Positions 32,042-34,040 of a stretch of 34,040 bases of DNA are shown here, piece by piece. The notes under the pieces are model-generated. The model was not told where the DNA came from, did not search any database, and was given only the letters and a program-made list of their open reading frames with translations. Position numbers and translations under genes: made by a program. The stretch's first letter is position 1. Each line of letters opens with the position of its first letter. The DNA is taken from contig DXDJ01000048.1 of the NCBI GenBank assembly GCA_019115525.1, positions 1-34,040 on the forward strand, in the 5' to 3' direction. The DNA comes from Candidatus Helicobacter avistercoris. GTDB lineage: Bacteria; Campylobacterota; Campylobacteria; Campylobacterales; Helicobacteraceae.

Positions 32042-32856
32042 AGAGTAGTTATGGACTTGTAGAGAAAAAACAAAAGCATTCCGCCCACGCTTACCATAAT
32101 AATACTTGCACCACTAGAGAGATCAAAGCAAAAACTCACAAGCAATCCCAAAACGCAAAAAAGGAAATTTAAAAATGTGCAATAAATCATCATTCCTTTG
32201 AGTGTTTTGCTGAGTGATTGGGCGATAAAGGTGGAAATACTCAAAAGAGAGATGACAAGGATAAGCCCCACAGCTTGCATGCTCAAAGACACACACATTG
32301 CAATCATGACAATCAAAAGATAAAAAAATGCTTTTTGATTGACCCCCATAATCTTTGCAAACTCATCATCATAGCTAAGTGCTTGAAATTGTGGATAAAA
32401 ATACCAGACAAGCCCCACGCATACAATCCCAGCTCCCCAAAGCAAATAGAGGTTCAAAGAAGAGAGAACCAAAATATTCCCAAAAAGATAACCCATCATA
32501 TCTGCTTTGTAGCCATGAGAGAGCTCTAGGAGAATAATCCCCAATGCCATACCAAAAGCCCAAATTGCACCGATGAATTGGTCGCTTTGGGTTTTGTATC
32601 TTAAGATGAGAAACCCTACAATAAGAGCAAGAATCAAAGTAAAAATACTCGCACTCACTAAGATAGGGAGAGAAAAATACACTCCAATTCCCACACCTCC
32701 ATATGCCCCATGTGTCAATCCTCCAGCAACATAAGAGAGGCGATTGACACAAATTAGCGTCCCAATCACACCACAGAGAACACAAAGAGGGATAATCCCT
32801 AAAAATGCATCAACAACAAAAGGCATTTTTAGAAGTTCAAGAAGATTTTCAAACAT
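32026..32856 (-). CDS. znuB: Zinc ABC transporter permease
   Basis: ZnuB is the ABC-3 family inner-membrane permease of the zinc uptake system. The 276 residues contain about eight hydrophobic helices and family motifs LSYVAGGLTHGAYGGVGIG near the N-terminus, GYLFGNILVLS and AVGLILVISLLSI. The track's 310-residue start lies in znuC. ATG 32856 has AAAGGAGAATGTG upstream and gives MFENLLELLKMPFVVDAFLG, the normal ABC-3 start. It overlaps the znuC stop by 8 nt. A manganese or other metal specificity cannot be fully excluded. Confidence 0.88.
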   Translation of the reverse strand: MFENLLELLKMPFVVDAFLGIIPLCVLCGVIGTLICVNRLSYVAGGLTHGAYGGVGIGVYFSLPILVSASIFTLILALIVGFLILRYKTQSDQFIGAIWAFGMALGIILLELSHGYKADMMGYLFGNILVLSSLNLYLLWGAGIVCVGLVWYFYPQFQALSYDDEFAKIMGVNQKAFFYLLIVMIAMCVSLSMQAVGLILVISLLSISTFIAQSLSKTLKGMMIYCTFLNFLFCVLGLLVSFCFDLSSGASIIMVSVGGMLLFFLYKSITTLPSKS

Positions 32857-33541
32857 CACATTCTCCTTTAAGGTGGTGCTTGCATCCAAAATCTTCAATG
32901 AGTTTTTGACAATCTCTAGGGATTGAATAAAAAGACAGGGTTTTTTTAAGATGTGCAATATGCGTGCTTACTTCTAGCAAAAGCTCTAAATCGTGGCAGA
33001 TTGTGATAATAGTTACCCCCAAAGTGTTGAGATGGTGCAGATAAGAAAAGATTTCTTGAGTTGAGGCTTGGTCAAGACTTGCTGTTGGCTCATCAAGAAT
33101 AATCAGGGGTGCTTGGGTGCAAATCGCTCTTGCAATAAGCACTTTTTGTCTCTGTCCCCCACTGAGCTCTTGCATCTTTTTGTTTTTCAAATGCTCGATT
33201 TTTAAGGTCTTCATACTCTCCAAAGCCCTCTCTCTATCCTTTTGTGCGTATTGTCCTCTAGGGGAGAGTGCACCCATAAGTACGCATTCAAATACACTTA
33301 GTGGAAAAAAGGGATTAGCTGAGGCGTGTTGAGGGACATATCCAATGTGAGAGAAAGAGTTGTAAATCTTTTGAGTACAAGGTAAAAGCCCCAATATGAT
33401 TTTGAGTAAGGTGCTTTTTCCTCCACCATTTGCACCAATGATTCCTAAAAAATCCCCTTGTTTTACTTGCAAGGAAATATTTTCCAACACACGCTCACCT
33501 GAGTAAGAAAAACAAAGATTTTCAATCTTTATTTCCGCCAT
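32849..33541 (-). CDS. znuC: Zinc ABC transporter ATP-binding protein
   Basis: ZnuC energises zinc import. The 230-residue ATPase has Walker A GANGGGKST (about 36-44), the Q-loop YVPQHA, the ABC signature LSGGQRQKVLIARA, Walker B LIILDEPTASLD and the switch His in TICHDLELL. The start at 33541 (MAEIKIENLCF) is preferred to 33583, which would put 14 residues of znuA's frame region in front. The C-terminus includes CKHHLKGECDV, a Cys/His cluster seen in some zinc-type ATPases. It overlaps znuA by 13 nt and znuB by 8 nt. Confidence 0.92.
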   Translation of the reverse strand: MAEIKIENLCFSYSGERVLENISLQVKQGDFLGIIGANGGGKSTLLKIILGLLPCTQKIYNSFSHIGYVPQHASANPFFPLSVFECVLMGALSPRGQYAQKDRERALESMKTLKIEHLKNKKMQELSGGQRQKVLIARAICTQAPLIILDEPTASLDQASTQEIFSYLHHLNTLGVTIITICHDLELLLEVSTHIAHLKKTLSFYSIPRDCQKLIEDFGCKHHLKGECDV

Positions 33542-34040
33542 TTTGCAAGTCCTTGAGTGATATACAAAAGCTCTTTTTCCCATTCATAAGCAAGTGGATC
33601 GGTGATGAGCACTTCTGCACCACAGGCTTTTGCAATGATTTTGGCTGAGGATTGGGAAAAGCCATTTTGTGCAAAGATTGTTTTGATCCCCTCTTTTTTT
33701 GCAAGGGTGATTAAGGTCTTGAGTTCTTTAGCCTTGGGCTCTTTTCCTTCTATCTCAACAGGGATTTGCACAAGATTGTAAGCTTTTGCATAATAGCTCC
33801 AAGAGGGGTGATAGACGATGAATTTTCTATTTTTGATAGGGGAGAGAATTTGAGTGATTTGATGATCAAGAGAGTCTAGTTTTTGCAAAAAAAGAGCAAG
33901 GTTATTTTCATAGAGAGCTTTGTGCTCTGGGAAATTCTCAATAAGAATAGAAGCAATATTGCAAGCTAGGATTTTGACAAGTTTTGGGCTAAGCCAAATA
34001 TGAGGATCGTATGCTTCGTGGTCGTGGTCGTGGTCGTGGT
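33529..34040 (-). CDS. znuA: Zinc ABC transporter substrate-binding protein (5'-truncated by window)
   Basis: ZnuA is the periplasmic zinc receptor of the cluster A-I family. The frame is open to the window end, so the track's start at 33888 (TTG) is only an internal codon; the N-terminal half and signal peptide lie outside. Visible are the His/Asp-rich loop (HDHDHDHEAYDPHIWLSP) with metal ligand DPHIW, then FIVYHPSWSYYAK with the second metal His, IEGKEPKAKEL, IFAQNGFSQSSAKIIA and ITDPLAYEW. The charged loop marks a zinc rather than manganese receptor. It heads the minus-strand znuA-znuC-znuB unit. Confidence 0.93.
   Translation of the reverse strand, partial: HDHDHDHEAYDPHIWLSPKLVKILACNIASILIENFPEHKALYENNLALFLQKLDSLDHQITQILSPIKNRKFIVYHPSWSYYAKAYNLVQIPVEIEGKEPKAKELKTLITLAKKEGIKTIFAQNGFSQSSAKIIAKACGAEVLITDPLAYEWEKELLYITQGLAKWRK
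34017..34040. repeat. 6-bp tandem repeat coding (His-Asp)n in znuA
   Basis: Four units of CGTGGT (plus strand) run to the window edge and encode alternating His and Asp in the znuA metal loop. The array may continue beyond the window. Unit loss or gain would stay in frame and change only loop length. Confidence 0.8.

Noticed and set aside
1-34040. tRNA, rRNA or CRISPR sequences
   Set aside because: The gaps between genes are short and AT-rich; none shows a cloverleaf, rRNA-like core or regularly spaced repeats.

Overview
The window reads as a chromosomal segment of a Helicobacter-like member of the Campylobacterota (Epsilonproteobacteria). Supporting signs are the AT-rich coding DNA, tightly packed genes that often overlap by ATGA, weak -35 but clear TATAAT -10 boxes, a 615-residue SpeA, two small outer-membrane proteins ending in Phe, a uracil-DNA glycosylase with the insertion after GQDPYHG known from Helicobacter, and an SH3-protein/aroE pair. 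Species cannot be named from sequence alone. No tRNA, rRNA, CRISPR array, transposase or integrase was seen, and no gene-free stretch exceeds 300 bp.

Layout. (1) 1-4899, plus strand: infB (5' cut off by the window), rbfA, rimP, ribD, a TrmN6-like methyltransferase and an ICMT/PEMT-type membrane methyltransferase; this is a translation, ribosome and riboflavin block. (2) 4934-9530, minus strand: an AcfC/PEB3-type periplasmic binding protein, two tandem family-9 glycosyltransferases and speA. (3) 9752-22769, plus strand: a roughly 13 kb type I restriction-modification island, hsdM-hsdS-(KAP NTPase)-(hsdS 3' remnant)-(PIN-like/coiled-coil/membrane protein)-hsdR-(pentapeptide membrane protein), with almost every junction an ATGA overlap. 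hsdR is interrupted by one in-frame TAA, and the cargo genes look visibly more AT-rich than hsdM and hsdR. The arrangement recalls the restriction-linked ORFs (rlo genes) of Campylobacter jejuni hsd loci. (4) 22779-27615, plus strand: ybeY, a DUF411/CopG-type copper protein, purM, an SH3-domain membrane protein, aroE, gatC, ung and an outer-membrane protein. (5) 27708-30741, plus strand: an orphan adenine methylase/specificity fusion and two nucleotide-sugar genes (WbpD-like acetyltransferase, WbpB-like dehydrogenase). (6) 30738-34040, minus strand: a DUF1761 membrane protein, a second outer-membrane protein with a strong terminator, and a zinc ABC transporter znuA-znuC-znuB (znuA cut off by the window end).

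The most striking observation is the DUF411 gene at 23249-23671, which the ORF track shows only as an 81-residue C-terminal piece. The full reading frame has a signal peptide and the family metal motif, but the first Cys codon of SPT-C-GCC is TGA. A hairpin with a GGUC apical loop begins 16 nt after that TGA, as expected for a bacterial SECIS element. It is therefore a candidate selenoprotein form of the CopG copper protein, unless it is a simple nonsense mutant.

A second candidate system is the set of defence-like cargo genes in the type I island: a KAP P-loop ATPase with internal membrane segments, a membrane-anchored protein with a putative PIN-like fold whose first acidic residue appears replaced, and a pentapeptide-repeat membrane protein. 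All are translationally coupled to the restriction genes.
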